Source of the DNA: DASUPK01 sp963695805
GTDB lineage: Bacteria > Actinomycetota > Thermoleophilia > Solirubrobacterales > 70-9
NCBI GenBank assembly: GCA_963695805.1
Contig: CAVOHV010000003.1
Span: forward strand, 124,001 to 188,000
Direction: 5' to 3'
Length of the DNA stretch: 64,000 bases
Under the pieces are notes generated by a model. That model worked only from the letters and a program-made list of their open reading frames with translations, ran no database searches and was not told the DNA's origin. Below are positions 25,242 through 33,878 of the stretch, one piece after another (position 1 is the first letter of the stretch; the number at the start of each line of letters is the position of its first letter). The translations under genes and the position numbers were made by a program.

Positions 25242-26101
25242 GGCTCAGAGCGGTGACCCGCTCGGAGCCCCCTAATCCTCCCGCGGAACGGGGCGATGTT
25301 TCGATCCATCGCCGCTTGCAAGGTGCTTTGGCCCAGCTCGCGAATCAGCACCGCGGGCAGCCGCCGCGCGGAGAGAACGCTCCACTTGCGGAGCAGATAG
25401 CCGCGCCCGTAACCGGCCAGGTAGTTCTTCCCCGCCGACCCGGGGCCGAGGGTCGCCGAATGCCGGTGCGTACCCCGGGCGCCCCTGGCGAGGCGGCATC
25501 TTCCGCCCGCGCGCCGAAGTCGTAGGACCAGGTCGACGTCCTCCAGGTAAGCGAAGAGCGCCTCGTCGAACCCGCCGACCTCCAGGAAGGCTTCCCTCCA
25601 GAAGGCGGCCGCAGCGCCCGACGGGCCGACGGGGTCGCGGACCGGCCCGTCGAGGACCTCGACCGGCTCGCCATTGAGGTAGTCGTAAGCGAGAAGGGTC
25701 CTGTCGATCTCGACCCCGGCGGTCTCGATCAGCTCCGGCGCCCCCGCATCCCGCATCACCCCCGCGGCCATGACGACCCCTGCGCCCGGGTCAAGTACGC
25801 CCGCAATCCGCCCCACGAAGCCCGGGTCGATGACGCAGTCGTCGTTGAGCAGCACGAGGACGTCCCCCCGAGCGCGGCGCGCGGCCAGATTGATTGGTCG
25901 CGAGTAGCCCAGGTTCTCGCGGAGCCGCATCAGCGATCCGCCCTCCAGCTCCGACACGGCGGCGTCCAGCTCGGCCGCGCCGGTGCCGTTATCGATCACG
26001 ATCGTCTCGAAGTCGCCGCCGACCTCGCGCAGCGAGTCGAGCAGCCGCACGACGAGTGACGGCGTCATCGTCGGGACGATCACGGTGGCGGTCGTGCTCA
26101 C
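25142..26101 (-). CDS. GT2 glycosyltransferase
   Basis: 319 residues, GTG 26101. Motifs: TVIVPTMTPSLVVRLLDSL, IVIDNGTGAAELD, ENLGYSRPINLAARRARGD, VLLNDDCVIDPGF (metal-binding acidic cluster), SGAAAAFWREAFLEVGGFDE and YLEDVDLVLRLRRAGG. The C-terminal 35 residues are Arg-rich and overlap the 3' end of the plus-strand glycosyltransferase. It is transcribed alone on the minus strand, divergent from the membrane protein at 26180. Confidence 0.87.
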   Translation of the reverse strand: MSTTATVIVPTMTPSLVVRLLDSLREVGGDFETIVIDNGTGAAELDAAVSELEGGSLMRLRENLGYSRPINLAARRARGDVLVLLNDDCVIDPGFVGRIAGVLDPGAGVVMAAGVMRDAGAPELIETAGVEIDRTLLAYDYLNGEPVEVLDGPVRDPVGPSGAAAAFWREAFLEVGGFDEALFAYLEDVDLVLRLRRAGGRCRLARGARGTHRHSATLGPGSAGKNYLAGYGRGYLLRKWSVLSARRLPAVLIRELGQSTLQAAMDRNIAPFRGRIRGLRAGHRSEPYPRPGVLADPPSLSSMVRRRWRRRARLRRRSD

Positions 26102-26129
26102 GTCGAGTGGGAGACTGACGAATCGAGGC

Positions 26130-26135
26130 TAATCT
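26130..26135 (+). promoter_or_regulatory. Possible -10 element (TAATCT) for a short leader ORF
   Basis: It ends 6 nt before GTG 26142, which opens a 13-codon ORF. Confidence 0.3.
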
Positions 26136-26141
26136 GCCTCC

Positions 26142-26183
26142 GTGCGTGAGGGAAATCCTGGCCGCCTAAGGGCGGCGCGGTGA
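26142..26183 (+). CDS. Possible 13-codon leader ORF coupled to the membrane protein gene
   Basis: GTG 26142 opens a frame reading MREGNPGRLRAAR and stops at TGA 26181-26183. That stop overlaps the GTG start at 26180 of the next gene in the GTGA arrangement used by coupled genes. TAATCT lies 6 nt before the GTG, as at other leaderless starts in this window. It could provide coupled initiation for the membrane protein, which has no ribosome site. It may be chance. Confidence 0.25.
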   Translation: MREGNPGRLRAAR

Positions 26184-27943
26184 CCGAAACCAGGACGGTG
26201 GTGGGCGACGTCGATGCGCAGGATGCGCGCGGCACGCCGGCGCTCGCGGGCACGGACGAGGCCCGCGAATGGCGAAATCCGTCAACCCTCTGCCTTGCCG
26301 GCCTGATCGCCGCCGCCGGGGCGATCCTACTCGCCTTCCAATCAGGCGTCACGTTCTTCGGGGACGAGTGGACGTTTCTCCTGGACCGACGCGGCTGGAG
26401 CGCCGGGGACTTCCTCGACCCGCACAACGATCACATCGCCATCGCGCCGGTCCTCATCTACAAGCTCCTCCTGGCTGGTTTCGGGATGGACTCCGCGCTC
26501 CCTTTCCAAATCGCCGGAAACCTCGTCTTCCTGGTCAGCGTCGGCCTCCTCTTCGTCTACCTGCGCCGGCGGGTCGGCGATTGGGCCGCCCTCTTCGGGA
26601 GCACCCTAATCCTCTTCCTCGGCGCCGGGTGGATCGACCTGCTCTGGCCCTTCCAGATCGGCTTCTCCGGCTCGATGGCGGCGGGCCTGGGGGCGCTGCT
26701 CGCTCTGGACCGTGACGATCGCAGGGGAGACGACATCGCATGCGCGCTGCTCATCGCCTCGCTCTCCTTCTCGGAGCTCGGAGTGCCGTTCGTAGCGGGC
26801 GCCCTGGTAAGCATCATGCTGAGCCGGCGGGCACCGAAGGCTCGTTCCTACGTGGTGGTCGTCCCGCTCGTCCTGTACGGGCTTTGGTGGCTCGGATGGG
26901 GACACACCGCTGAGCGCAGCTTCTTGCTGCACGACGTCCTCGTTTCGCCGAAGTGGGTCTTCGATGCCACCTCCCAGGCCGCGGCGTCTCTGGTCGGCCT
27001 CGCGACTCCCCTCTCCGGCAACGGCTCCGACCCGGTCGGCCTCAATTGGGGGCACATCCTCCTCGTGATCGGGATCGGCCTGGGGGCCTGGCGGCTTATC
27101 CGGCTCGGCAGGATCCCGGGACCCGTCTGGGTGGCGCTTGCAGTCGGCGGCTCGTTTTGGTTCCTAACGGCGTTCAACGCCAACGCGCTCCCGATCTTCC
27201 GTCCCCCCACGAGTGCCCGCTACCAGTATCCCGGCGCCGTATTCCTCCTGCTGATCGCCGCCGAGCTCCTCCGCGGGGTCCGCATCGAACCGCGCGCCCT
27301 TGCCGCCGGGGCAGCGGTAACGGCAGCGGCGGCGCTGAGCGGCCTCTGGTTCTTCCATCTCGGATCCTCGAACATCTTGAGACCCGCGAGCGAGGCGTTG
27401 CGAGCCCAGTTGGCCGCGTTCGAAATTGGACGCGACCGCGTGGATCCTGGGTTCGCGATGTTCTCACTCCCGCCCATCCAGGCTGGCAGCTATCTATCAG
27501 CCGCTGACGCCGACGGCTCGCCGGCCTACAGCGAATCCGAGCTTGCCTCGAGCCCTGAGTCGGCGCGCAGGTTCTCGGACGACCTTCTGGTCAAGAGCCT
27601 GCGTGTCCAACTCGTTCGCGAACCAGCTTCGCGATCGCCAGCAACGGGCCAGAACGGGACGAGCTGCGAGACCGTGTCGGTGACGGCCACCGGAGAGCCG
27701 GGGCTCGCCGTTGGCCCCGGCGAGGTCACGTTGAGGCCGCGGGCCGGAGCAAATGCGGAGGTGCGGATCGCTCGCTTTGCCGACGGATTGCCCATCAGCC
27801 TTGGGCCCCTCGGACCAGGTGGCGGTTCTCTGGCGCTTCCTCCCGATCGCTCTGTCCGGCCGTGGCGCGTTGGGATCGCCGGGAACGGCCAGGTAAGGGT
27901 TTGCGAGCGGCGCGCCGCGCCCGTATCCACCGATCAGGGGTGA
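26180..27943 (+). CDS. Large polytopic membrane protein, GT-C-like (paralogue of 3655)
   Basis: 587 residues, GTG 26180. After a charged cytoplasmic N-terminus of about 35 residues come about eleven membrane helices to residue 400, then a soluble C-terminal part of about 185. The first external loop has FGDEWTFLLDRRGW with an acidic pair, as in GT-C enzymes, followed by PHNDHIAIAPVLIYKLLL. Full-length similarity to 3655-5352 includes this loop, LYGLWWLGWG, and SVRPWRVGIAG at the end. The family is not named by me; a lipid-linked-sugar glycosyltransferase or glycan modifier is the best guess. It overlaps the flippase start by 1 base (TGATG). Confidence 0.72.
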   Translation: MTETRTVVGDVDAQDARGTPALAGTDEAREWRNPSTLCLAGLIAAAGAILLAFQSGVTFFGDEWTFLLDRRGWSAGDFLDPHNDHIAIAPVLIYKLLLAGFGMDSALPFQIAGNLVFLVSVGLLFVYLRRRVGDWAALFGSTLILFLGAGWIDLLWPFQIGFSGSMAAGLGALLALDRDDRRGDDIACALLIASLSFSELGVPFVAGALVSIMLSRRAPKARSYVVVVPLVLYGLWWLGWGHTAERSFLLHDVLVSPKWVFDATSQAAASLVGLATPLSGNGSDPVGLNWGHILLVIGIGLGAWRLIRLGRIPGPVWVALAVGGSFWFLTAFNANALPIFRPPTSARYQYPGAVFLLLIAAELLRGVRIEPRALAAGAAVTAAAALSGLWFFHLGSSNILRPASEALRAQLAAFEIGRDRVDPGFAMFSLPPIQAGSYLSAADADGSPAYSESELASSPESARRFSDDLLVKSLRVQLVREPASRSPATGQNGTSCETVSVTATGEPGLAVGPGEVTLRPRAGANAEVRIARFADGLPISLGPLGPGGGSLALPPDRSVRPWRVGIAGNGQVRVCERRAAPVSTDQG

Positions 27944-29388
27944 TGCGAGTGCCTGCCAAGTCGGGTCCCGTCGGGCCGCCCGCTATCGGGCAACCCGAGG
28001 ATGCCCAGACCGTGCCAGCCTTCCGAGACGGTCCGCGCCGTCAGTTTCGGTCGGGTGCCCTGCTCGCGTCGGCGGGGCTGGTCGTCTCGTTCGCCGCCCT
28101 TGGGCTGAACAGCATCTCGGTCTCGAGGATCGAGGGGGCGGATGGCGCAGGACTGATCGCGTTGTCCACCCAGTTCATCTTGCTCGCAACCTTCGTGGCG
28201 GGCGCTGGATTGCGCACGACCGTGGCGTACCGAGTCGGGGCTGGGCTGTGGTCGCCGAGGAGCGCGATACTGTGCGCGCTCGTCGCGTCAATCGGTTTGG
28301 GAACTCTCGGCGCAGCCCTTGGTCTGGGCGCCTATGCACTGCTGCGCGACAGCGCGATGAGCGACTTCAGCGCCGGCATGGCCGCCTCGCTGATGGCGGC
28401 GCTGCCCTTTGCTCTCTCCTGGTGGATCCTTCCGGCGGTGCCGTTAGCGCTGGAACGCTTCGAAGAGTACGCCCTCCTCACGATCACCGCCCCGGTGTCC
28501 GTGCTCCTCCTTTGTCCGTTGCTCGCATTGCTCGCCGGGAAGGCGGGCGCCGTGGTCGGGTTCGCAGGCGGCTGGCTCATCGGCGGTGTCATCGTCACCG
28601 TATGGGCCAGTCGCTACGCGTCGAAGCCGGAGGCCGGGATCGGGCCGTCTCTGGGTCTGCGCGAAGCGGGCGGTTTCGGGCTGCGGGCATGGGTCAACGA
28701 CCTGTTCCAGTTCGTGAACCTCCGCCCGGATCTGTTCGTCCTGAGCGCCTACTACGGCGTGGCCGACACCGGCGTGTACGCGGTCACGGTCTCGATCACC
28801 TCACTGGTCTGGATCGTCTCGCAACCGCTCGCTTCCGTCATCCTGCCCCGCACCGCGAGCGTCGCCGCCGCCACAGCGACGCCGGACCTGCTTTCGGAGG
28901 TCTCCACCTCCTCACAGGCGTCCGCAGTGCGACACGCGGTGCTTGTATCGGCGGTTGCTGCCCTAGCAGTCCTTCCCGTGCTGGCTGTTGCTCCCCTCAT
29001 CTGGGGGCCGGGCTTCGATCGCGTCCTTGGACTTGGGCTGGTGATGATCCCGGGCGTGTTCCTGCTCGGAGTGGGCAGGGTGATGGTGGCCGCCTTCACG
29101 GGGGGCGGAGCGGCCGGCCAAGCACTGCTGGTCGGCTTGGTCAGCTTCCCGCTCACCCTGCTCGCCTTCCTGCTGGTGATCCCGGACCACGGCGCGAGCG
29201 GCGCGGCGATCGTCTCCTGCTGCTCCTACACAGTCGCCTCCCTCCTGAGCGCCTTGCTGTTCTTCCGATCCACGCACGCTTCGCCGGCTGCCTCCCTCCT
29301 GCCGGTACGGGCCGATCTTGCGGACTACGCGGCGCTCGCCCGGCGCGCCCGGGCCGGCTGCGGTCGGGTCATCGCCAGGCCAAGGTAA
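27943..29388 (+). CDS. Polysaccharide flippase/export protein (Wzx-like, MOP superfamily)
   Basis: 481 residues from ATG 27943, whose first base is the last base of the upstream stop. About 12-14 hydrophobic helices are visible. The N-terminal helix is preceded by a basic stretch (RRQFRSGALLASAGLVVSF) and followed by LNSISVSRIEGADGAGL, the usual entry of Wzx/MurJ-type flippases. A central cytosolic segment (GLREAGGFGLRAWVNDLFQF) and YYGVADTGVYAVTVSI match the polysaccharide synthesis protein family. It would flip undecaprenyl-linked intermediates. Its presence beside Wzm/Wzt suggests two export routes or two glycans. Confidence 0.82.
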   Translation: MRVPAKSGPVGPPAIGQPEDAQTVPAFRDGPRRQFRSGALLASAGLVVSFAALGLNSISVSRIEGADGAGLIALSTQFILLATFVAGAGLRTTVAYRVGAGLWSPRSAILCALVASIGLGTLGAALGLGAYALLRDSAMSDFSAGMAASLMAALPFALSWWILPAVPLALERFEEYALLTITAPVSVLLLCPLLALLAGKAGAVVGFAGGWLIGGVIVTVWASRYASKPEAGIGPSLGLREAGGFGLRAWVNDLFQFVNLRPDLFVLSAYYGVADTGVYAVTVSITSLVWIVSQPLASVILPRTASVAAATATPDLLSEVSTSSQASAVRHAVLVSAVAALAVLPVLAVAPLIWGPGFDRVLGLGLVMIPGVFLLGVGRVMVAAFTGGGAAGQALLVGLVSFPLTLLAFLLVIPDHGASGAAIVSCCSYTVASLLSALLFFRSTHASPAASLLPVRADLADYAALARRARAGCGRVIARPR

Positions 29389-29404
29389 GCGGCGCAGCTG
29401 CCGC

Positions 29405-30478
29405 TCAACGCGGACCTGCGATTCTGAGCGCGTTCGCTATTCGCGCCTCGTCGGAGAGGATCCATTCGTGGATATCGTGCAGGACCCGGTCAGGAACGCG
29501 CCGGGGGCGCCATTCGCCGTGTGCAAACAGCGATGTGCAGTCAGATAGGTAGACAGGCACATCGCCCGGTCTTGGCTCGACCACCGGGTCTATCGGCACC
29601 TCGTTCCCGGTGATGCGCCGGCAGGCCAGCGTCGTCTCGAGCAGCGAGAGGCTGTGATCGCGGCCTCCGCCGACGTTGAACGTGAACCCGTCCCACTGGT
29701 CGGGTTCGAGCAGCTGCAGCTCGATCAGATCGACGAGGTCGTCTATGTGGAGTACGTCTCTAACCTGCTTCCCGGTGCCCCCGTAGCCGATGTAGCTGAG
29801 GGCAAGCCCGAAGTGGTGACTGAGCATCCAGTGGGTGAAGACCCCTTGGTCCACCTTTCCCATCTGCCACGGACCGGCGATCACCCCGCATCGGTCGATG
29901 ACGGCTCGCAGTCCGAAAGCAGCCCGATACTCCTCGATCAGGAGCTCCGCAGCGAGCTTGGTGGTCCCGTAGAGAGTCCGAGCGCCCGAGAGTGGGAACT
30001 CTTCGGAGATCCCGGCCGCCGAGGACCCCGGCACTCGCTGCCGACCGGAGAGCTCGAACCGGGTCTCGCCCTGCTCGTAGTCCAGCGCATTCAGCGGTCC
30101 CACGGGGTAGACCCGGCTTGTAGAGATGAACACCACGTAGGCGTTGCGGAGGCGCGCCAGCTCGAGGCAGTTGTACGCGCCGGTCAGGTTGGTGTGGTAG
30201 ACGAAGGCGGTATCTCCTTCGATCCCGCTCATCGCAGAGGGCTCCGCGGAACACTCGACGAGCGCCGTGATTGGGCCGACCGCCTCGAGTTGCTCGGGCT
30301 GCCGGACGTCGCCCCGGATGAATCTGACGCCCGCCTCCTCCAGGCGCGGAACGTTGAGTTCAGATCCCTTCCGATGGAGGCTGTCGAAGGCGACCATCTC
30401 CCACCCGGGGTGGCGGTGGGCCAGCGATACCGCGAGATTGGAGCCGACGAACCCGGCGCCGCCGGTGACGAGGATCAT
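29405..30478 (-). CDS. NAD-dependent epimerase/dehydratase (extended SDR, CDP-sugar epimerase-like)
   Basis: 357 residues, ATG 30478. Rossmann motif VTGGAGFVGSNLA, the catalytic Ser/Tyr-x3-Lys set (VFISTSRVYP, then YGTTKLAAE), GRYRAAFGL-type acceptor region and VLHIDDLVDLI. The overall pattern (RGDVRQPEQL, QVRDVLHIDDL) resembles CDP-paratose/tyvelose 2-epimerases and related UDP-sugar epimerases. It should supply a modified nucleotide sugar for the glycan. It is divergent from a second SDR gene with only 37 bp between start codons. The exact substrate is unknown. Confidence 0.85.
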   Translation of the reverse strand: MILVTGGAGFVGSNLAVSLAHRHPGWEMVAFDSLHRKGSELNVPRLEEAGVRFIRGDVRQPEQLEAVGPITALVECSAEPSAMSGIEGDTAFVYHTNLTGAYNCLELARLRNAYVVFISTSRVYPVGPLNALDYEQGETRFELSGRQRVPGSSAAGISEEFPLSGARTLYGTTKLAAELLIEEYRAAFGLRAVIDRCGVIAGPWQMGKVDQGVFTHWMLSHHFGLALSYIGYGGTGKQVRDVLHIDDLVDLIELQLLEPDQWDGFTFNVGGGRDHSLSLLETTLACRRITGNEVPIDPVVEPRPGDVPVYLSDCTSLFAHGEWRPRRVPDRVLHDIHEWILSDEARIANALRIAGPR

Positions 30479-30501
30479 CCCGACGACTCATACCAGAGCG
30501 G

Positions 30502-30507
30502 TAGGGT
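30502..30507 (+). promoter_or_regulatory. Probable -10 element (TAGGGT), leaderless start
   Basis: It ends 8 nt before GTG 30516 in the 37-bp divergent gap. Confidence 0.45.
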
Positions 30508-30515
30508 GAGCCGGA

Positions 30516-31589
30516 GTGGGAACGGCGATCGTCACCGGGTCCGGCGGGCTGGTTGGCTCCGAGTCGGTTCGGCACCTCGTCGAGGCCGGATGGGACGTAA
30601 TCGGACTCGAGAACGACATGCGAGCCCAGTTCTTCGGGCCAGACGCCTCCACCGCGAGAACCACCGAGGAACTCGTGTCCGCGTATCCCGGGTACCGCAG
30701 CCTTGAGGTGGATGTGCGCGACAACGACGGCGTGGAGCGGGTCTTTGCCCAGCACTCGAAGCGCCTCGAGTTGGTCATTCACGCCGCTGCGCAGCCGTCG
30801 CACGACTGGGCGGCTCGAGATCCGCAGACCGACTTCGGAATCAACGCCAACGGAACGCTGAACCTGCTCGAGGCGGCGCGGCGACATTCTCCCGACGCCA
30901 CCTTCATCCTTATTTCCACCAACAAGGTGTACGGGGATCTCCCGAACGAGCTGCCGCTCGAGGAGCTCGAGACGAGGCTCGAGCTTCCCGTCGGCCACCG
31001 CTACTTCGACGGCATCGACACATCGATGTCTCTTGATCGGTCGACGCATTCGCTCTTCGGTGTCTCGAAGACCGCTGCTGATCTCCTGACGCAGGAGTAC
31101 GGCCGATACTTTGGCATGCCCACCGTTGCGCTCAGATGTGGATGCATCACGGGCCCATCGCACGCGGGGGCAAAGCTGCATGGGTTTCTCGCCTACCTGA
31201 TGAAGTGCACGGTCACCGGCGAGCAGTACACGGTGTTCGGCTATGGGGCCAAGCAGGTGCGCGACAACATCCACAGCGCCGATCTGGTCGCCGCTTGCAT
31301 GGCCTACCACCGCGACCCCCACCCGGCGGCGGTCTACAACATGGGCGGCGGCCGATATTCCAACTGTTCGATGCTCGAGGCGATCCAGGCTTGTGAGCGA
31401 ATCGCTGGCCGCGAGCTCCGATGGCACCTCGCCGATCAGCCGCGAACCGGCGATCACCGCTGGTGGATCAGCGACCTGGCGGAGTTCACCGCCGACTATC
31501 CAGCCTGGCGCATCAGCTACGACGTCGGGGCGATCCTGCGAGAGATCCACGATGCAAACGTGGCGAGGTGGAGCGCGGTGTCCGCATGA
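30516..31589 (+). CDS. NAD-dependent epimerase (extended SDR, CDP-tyvelose epimerase-like)
   Basis: 357 residues, GTG 30516. Rossmann motif VTGSGGLVGSESV, LEVDVRDNDGVERVF, HAAAQPSHDWAARDP (a His-rich segment typical of the CDP-tyvelose 2-epimerase group), STNKVYGD with the catalytic Ser/Thr, an active-site FGVSKTAADLL in place of the usual Y-x3-K context, and QVRDNIHSADLVAA. In that box the Tyr is replaced by Phe (SLFGVSK); the same replacement should be checked in relatives. It is followed by a coupled glycosyltransferase (ATGA overlap). A nucleotide-sugar supply role is likely. Confidence 0.85.
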   Translation: MGTAIVTGSGGLVGSESVRHLVEAGWDVIGLENDMRAQFFGPDASTARTTEELVSAYPGYRSLEVDVRDNDGVERVFAQHSKRLELVIHAAAQPSHDWAARDPQTDFGINANGTLNLLEAARRHSPDATFILISTNKVYGDLPNELPLEELETRLELPVGHRYFDGIDTSMSLDRSTHSLFGVSKTAADLLTQEYGRYFGMPTVALRCGCITGPSHAGAKLHGFLAYLMKCTVTGEQYTVFGYGAKQVRDNIHSADLVAACMAYHRDPHPAAVYNMGGGRYSNCSMLEAIQACERIAGRELRWHLADQPRTGDHRWWISDLAEFTADYPAWRISYDVGAILREIHDANVARWSAVSA

Positions 31590-32434
31590 AGCTCTCGGTG
31601 GTAATCCCCGCCCGCAACGAGGCCCGCGCGATCGCCGACACGCTCAACGAGGTGGTCCGGGCCCTCGAGGGCGGCGGGATCGACTACGAGATTCTCGTCA
31701 TCGACGACTCGAGTACGGACGGGACGGGCGCGGCGGTCCGCGAGCTCGCCAAGGCGAACGAGCGGGTGCGCTGCTACCGCTCCCACTACAGCCAGGGTTT
31801 TGGACTTGCTGTGCGCGCGGGCCTGGAGCGCTTCGAGGGGGATGCGGTCGCCATCCTGATGGCCGACGGGTCAGAAGACCCCGACGACCTCGTTCGCTAC
31901 CACCGGCTGCTCGAGGACGGCTACGACTGTGCGTTTGGATCGCGTTTCGTCCACGGCGCGGAGGTCACCGGATATCCGCGGTTCAAGCTGGTCCTGAACC
32001 GGATCGTCAACTGGGGCATCCGCTTCCTGTTTCGCCACGGATACAACGACACCACCAACGCCTTCAAGGCCTACCGGCGGACTGTGATCGAGACGACCCG
32101 ACCCCTGCTCTCGAACCACTTCAATCTCACCGTCGAGCTGCCGCTGAAGGCAGTGGTCAGGGGGCACAGCTATGGAATCGTTCCGGTCGCTTGGCGGGGC
32201 CGGACCACAGGGACCTCCAAGCTCGCCCTCCAGGAGATGGGCAGCCGCTACCTCTTCATCGTGCTGTACGTCTTCCTCGAGCACCACTTGAGCCGCGGCG
32301 ACTACAGACGGCCCGACTTCGATGAGGACGCACACCGAGGAGAGCGGCGGAGGACGCACCTGGCCGCGCGCTTGAGGCCAACTCATTCGGCGACTACCTC
32401 GACGGGCGCTCGGAAACGCCGCGGCCAGGACTAA
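31586..32434 (+). CDS. GT2 glycosyltransferase, polyprenol-phosphate sugar synthase-like (DPM1/ArnC group)
   Basis: 282 residues from ATG 31586, overlapping the epimerase stop. Motifs: LSVVIPARNEARAIADTL, ILVIDDSSTDGTG, QGFGLAVRAGLERFEGD, AILMADGSEDPDDL (the D-x-S/D metal motif), FGSRFVHGAEVTGYP and DTTNAFKAYRR. These fit dolichol/polyprenol-phosphate mannose or glucose synthases without the C-terminal membrane helices. Such enzymes make lipid-linked donor sugars for GT-C transferases, which fits the two GT-C-like proteins in the locus. The C-terminal 35 residues are basic. Confidence 0.87.
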   Translation: MKLSVVIPARNEARAIADTLNEVVRALEGGGIDYEILVIDDSSTDGTGAAVRELAKANERVRCYRSHYSQGFGLAVRAGLERFEGDAVAILMADGSEDPDDLVRYHRLLEDGYDCAFGSRFVHGAEVTGYPRFKLVLNRIVNWGIRFLFRHGYNDTTNAFKAYRRTVIETTRPLLSNHFNLTVELPLKAVVRGHSYGIVPVAWRGRTTGTSKLALQEMGSRYLFIVLYVFLEHHLSRGDYRRPDFDEDAHRGERRRTHLAARLRPTHSATTSTGARKRRGQD

Positions 32435-32468
32435 CCAACTTGGCGATTTAGTCCGGATCGGGCAGGGC

Positions 32469-33878
32469 TCAGAAAGCCCCCGTGCCCCGAACGACGCTCA
32501 CCGGTGTCAGCGCCAGGATCCGCAGGTCTCGGCCGATCGAGAGGTTCTCTACATAGTCGAGCTCGACCGCGAGCCGCTCCTCGAAGGTGAGCTCACCCCG
32601 CCCGTGGATCTGCATCGGACCCGTCAGACCCGGCTTCACGGCAAGCCTGAAGCGATGCTCCGGGCTGTAGCGTTCGACGAGCTCGAGCTGCTCGGGCCGC
32701 GGCCCGACCAGGCTCATATCACCCCGGAGCAGGTTCCAGATCTGCGGCAACTCGTCAAGGCTGAGCCGCCTGAGCACCCGCCCGACACGGGTCACACGCG
32801 AATCCCGCCGGAATTTGAACATCGGCTCGGGGAGCTCGTCGAGCAGGTCCTCGAGCGACCGCTCGGCACCCACGTACATCGTCCTGAACTTGAAGACGCT
32901 GAATGGCTTGCCGTTGAGGCCAGCGCGGCGCTGGACGAATAACGGCGGCCCACGGTCCTCCAGCCAGATCGCCAGGGCGATCAGCGGGAAAAGCAAGGCC
33001 GAGACGACGGCGAGTGGAATCCCGACGATCAAATCGAGCATCCGCTTCAGCATCGCCGTGGAGCGTGAGACGTCCGAGGTGACGTATTCGAAGACCGGTA
33101 GCTCCGCGAGCCGCGAGATTAGGTGCGGGGTCGCCTTTCCCCGCAGGGGGGATACGAGGCTCAGCTTCGCCTCATGGGTATGGCAGAGGTCGGAGATCGC
33201 GGCGATCTCCCGCGCATCGATTCGCTCGTGGGCGAGCACGACCCTGTCGATGCCGCGCCCGTAGTCTCCCGGCTCGATCGCCTCCATGTGGAGGTCGTTG
33301 AACAGAGCGAGCTTGCGGCGCAGCGCATGGGCGAGTCCTCCCCTGCCGACGACCATCGCCCTCTCCCGGGGGGTTGAGGCCCGCCAGAGGGCGCGGGCTG
33401 CAACTCGCAGGAACAGATCCGAGGCCGCGGCGATCAGCGCGATCGCCGCCAGTTCGCCAAGGTCCGGCGCGGCGGCGGGGGTGAGCTCGACGAGCAGCGC
33501 GACGACCGCCGCACCGATCACGGCCCAGGCCATGATCACCGGTGCCTCGTCGACGGTCAGGTGTCGGACCGCCCGATGGTCGGCGTCGTAGAGGCCCGCC
33601 AGCTTGGCGACCAGCACCCAGACCGGCAGGAACGCCAGGGCCCAGATCGCTCGCTCGGGCGGCAGAACGACGGCCAGGGCGAGGGCCACCGAGCAGCAGT
33701 CCGTGAGGGCCAGCAGCCGCCTTCGACGGGCGTCTCGCCACCACCGCGGCCCGGGCGACGACCCCTCCGCCGCTTCAAGCGCCCGGCGAATGACCTCGGG
33801 GTCGACCTCCTCCGGGGCAGCGGTGCTCGGCCCGGTGGGAGGCGCGTCCGTCTCGGTTGTGCTCTTTTCGTGGCTCAT
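32469..33878 (-). CDS. Initiating sugar-phosphate transferase (bacterial sugar transferase, PHPT)
   Basis: 469 residues, ATG 33878 overlapping the upstream stop (ATGA). The N-terminal half has four membrane helices (LLALTDCCSVALALAVVLP and on), then a cytosolic Rossmann-like region with VVGRGGLAHALRRKL. The C-terminal catalytic domain starts at KRMLDLIVGIPLAVVSALL, with FKFRTMYVGAE, LPQIWNLLRGDMSLVGPRPE and KPGLTGPMQIHGR, the hallmark of WbaP/EpsE-type enzymes. It transfers a sugar-1-phosphate to undecaprenyl phosphate to begin a repeat unit. It is the best single marker that a lipid-linked polysaccharide is built here. Confidence 0.93.
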   Translation of the reverse strand: MSHEKSTTETDAPPTGPSTAAPEEVDPEVIRRALEAAEGSSPGPRWWRDARRRRLLALTDCCSVALALAVVLPPERAIWALAFLPVWVLVAKLAGLYDADHRAVRHLTVDEAPVIMAWAVIGAAVVALLVELTPAAAPDLGELAAIALIAAASDLFLRVAARALWRASTPRERAMVVGRGGLAHALRRKLALFNDLHMEAIEPGDYGRGIDRVVLAHERIDAREIAAISDLCHTHEAKLSLVSPLRGKATPHLISRLAELPVFEYVTSDVSRSTAMLKRMLDLIVGIPLAVVSALLFPLIALAIWLEDRGPPLFVQRRAGLNGKPFSVFKFRTMYVGAERSLEDLLDELPEPMFKFRRDSRVTRVGRVLRRLSLDELPQIWNLLRGDMSLVGPRPEQLELVERYSPEHRFRLAVKPGLTGPMQIHGRGELTFEERLAVELDYVENLSIGRDLRILALTPVSVVRGTGAF

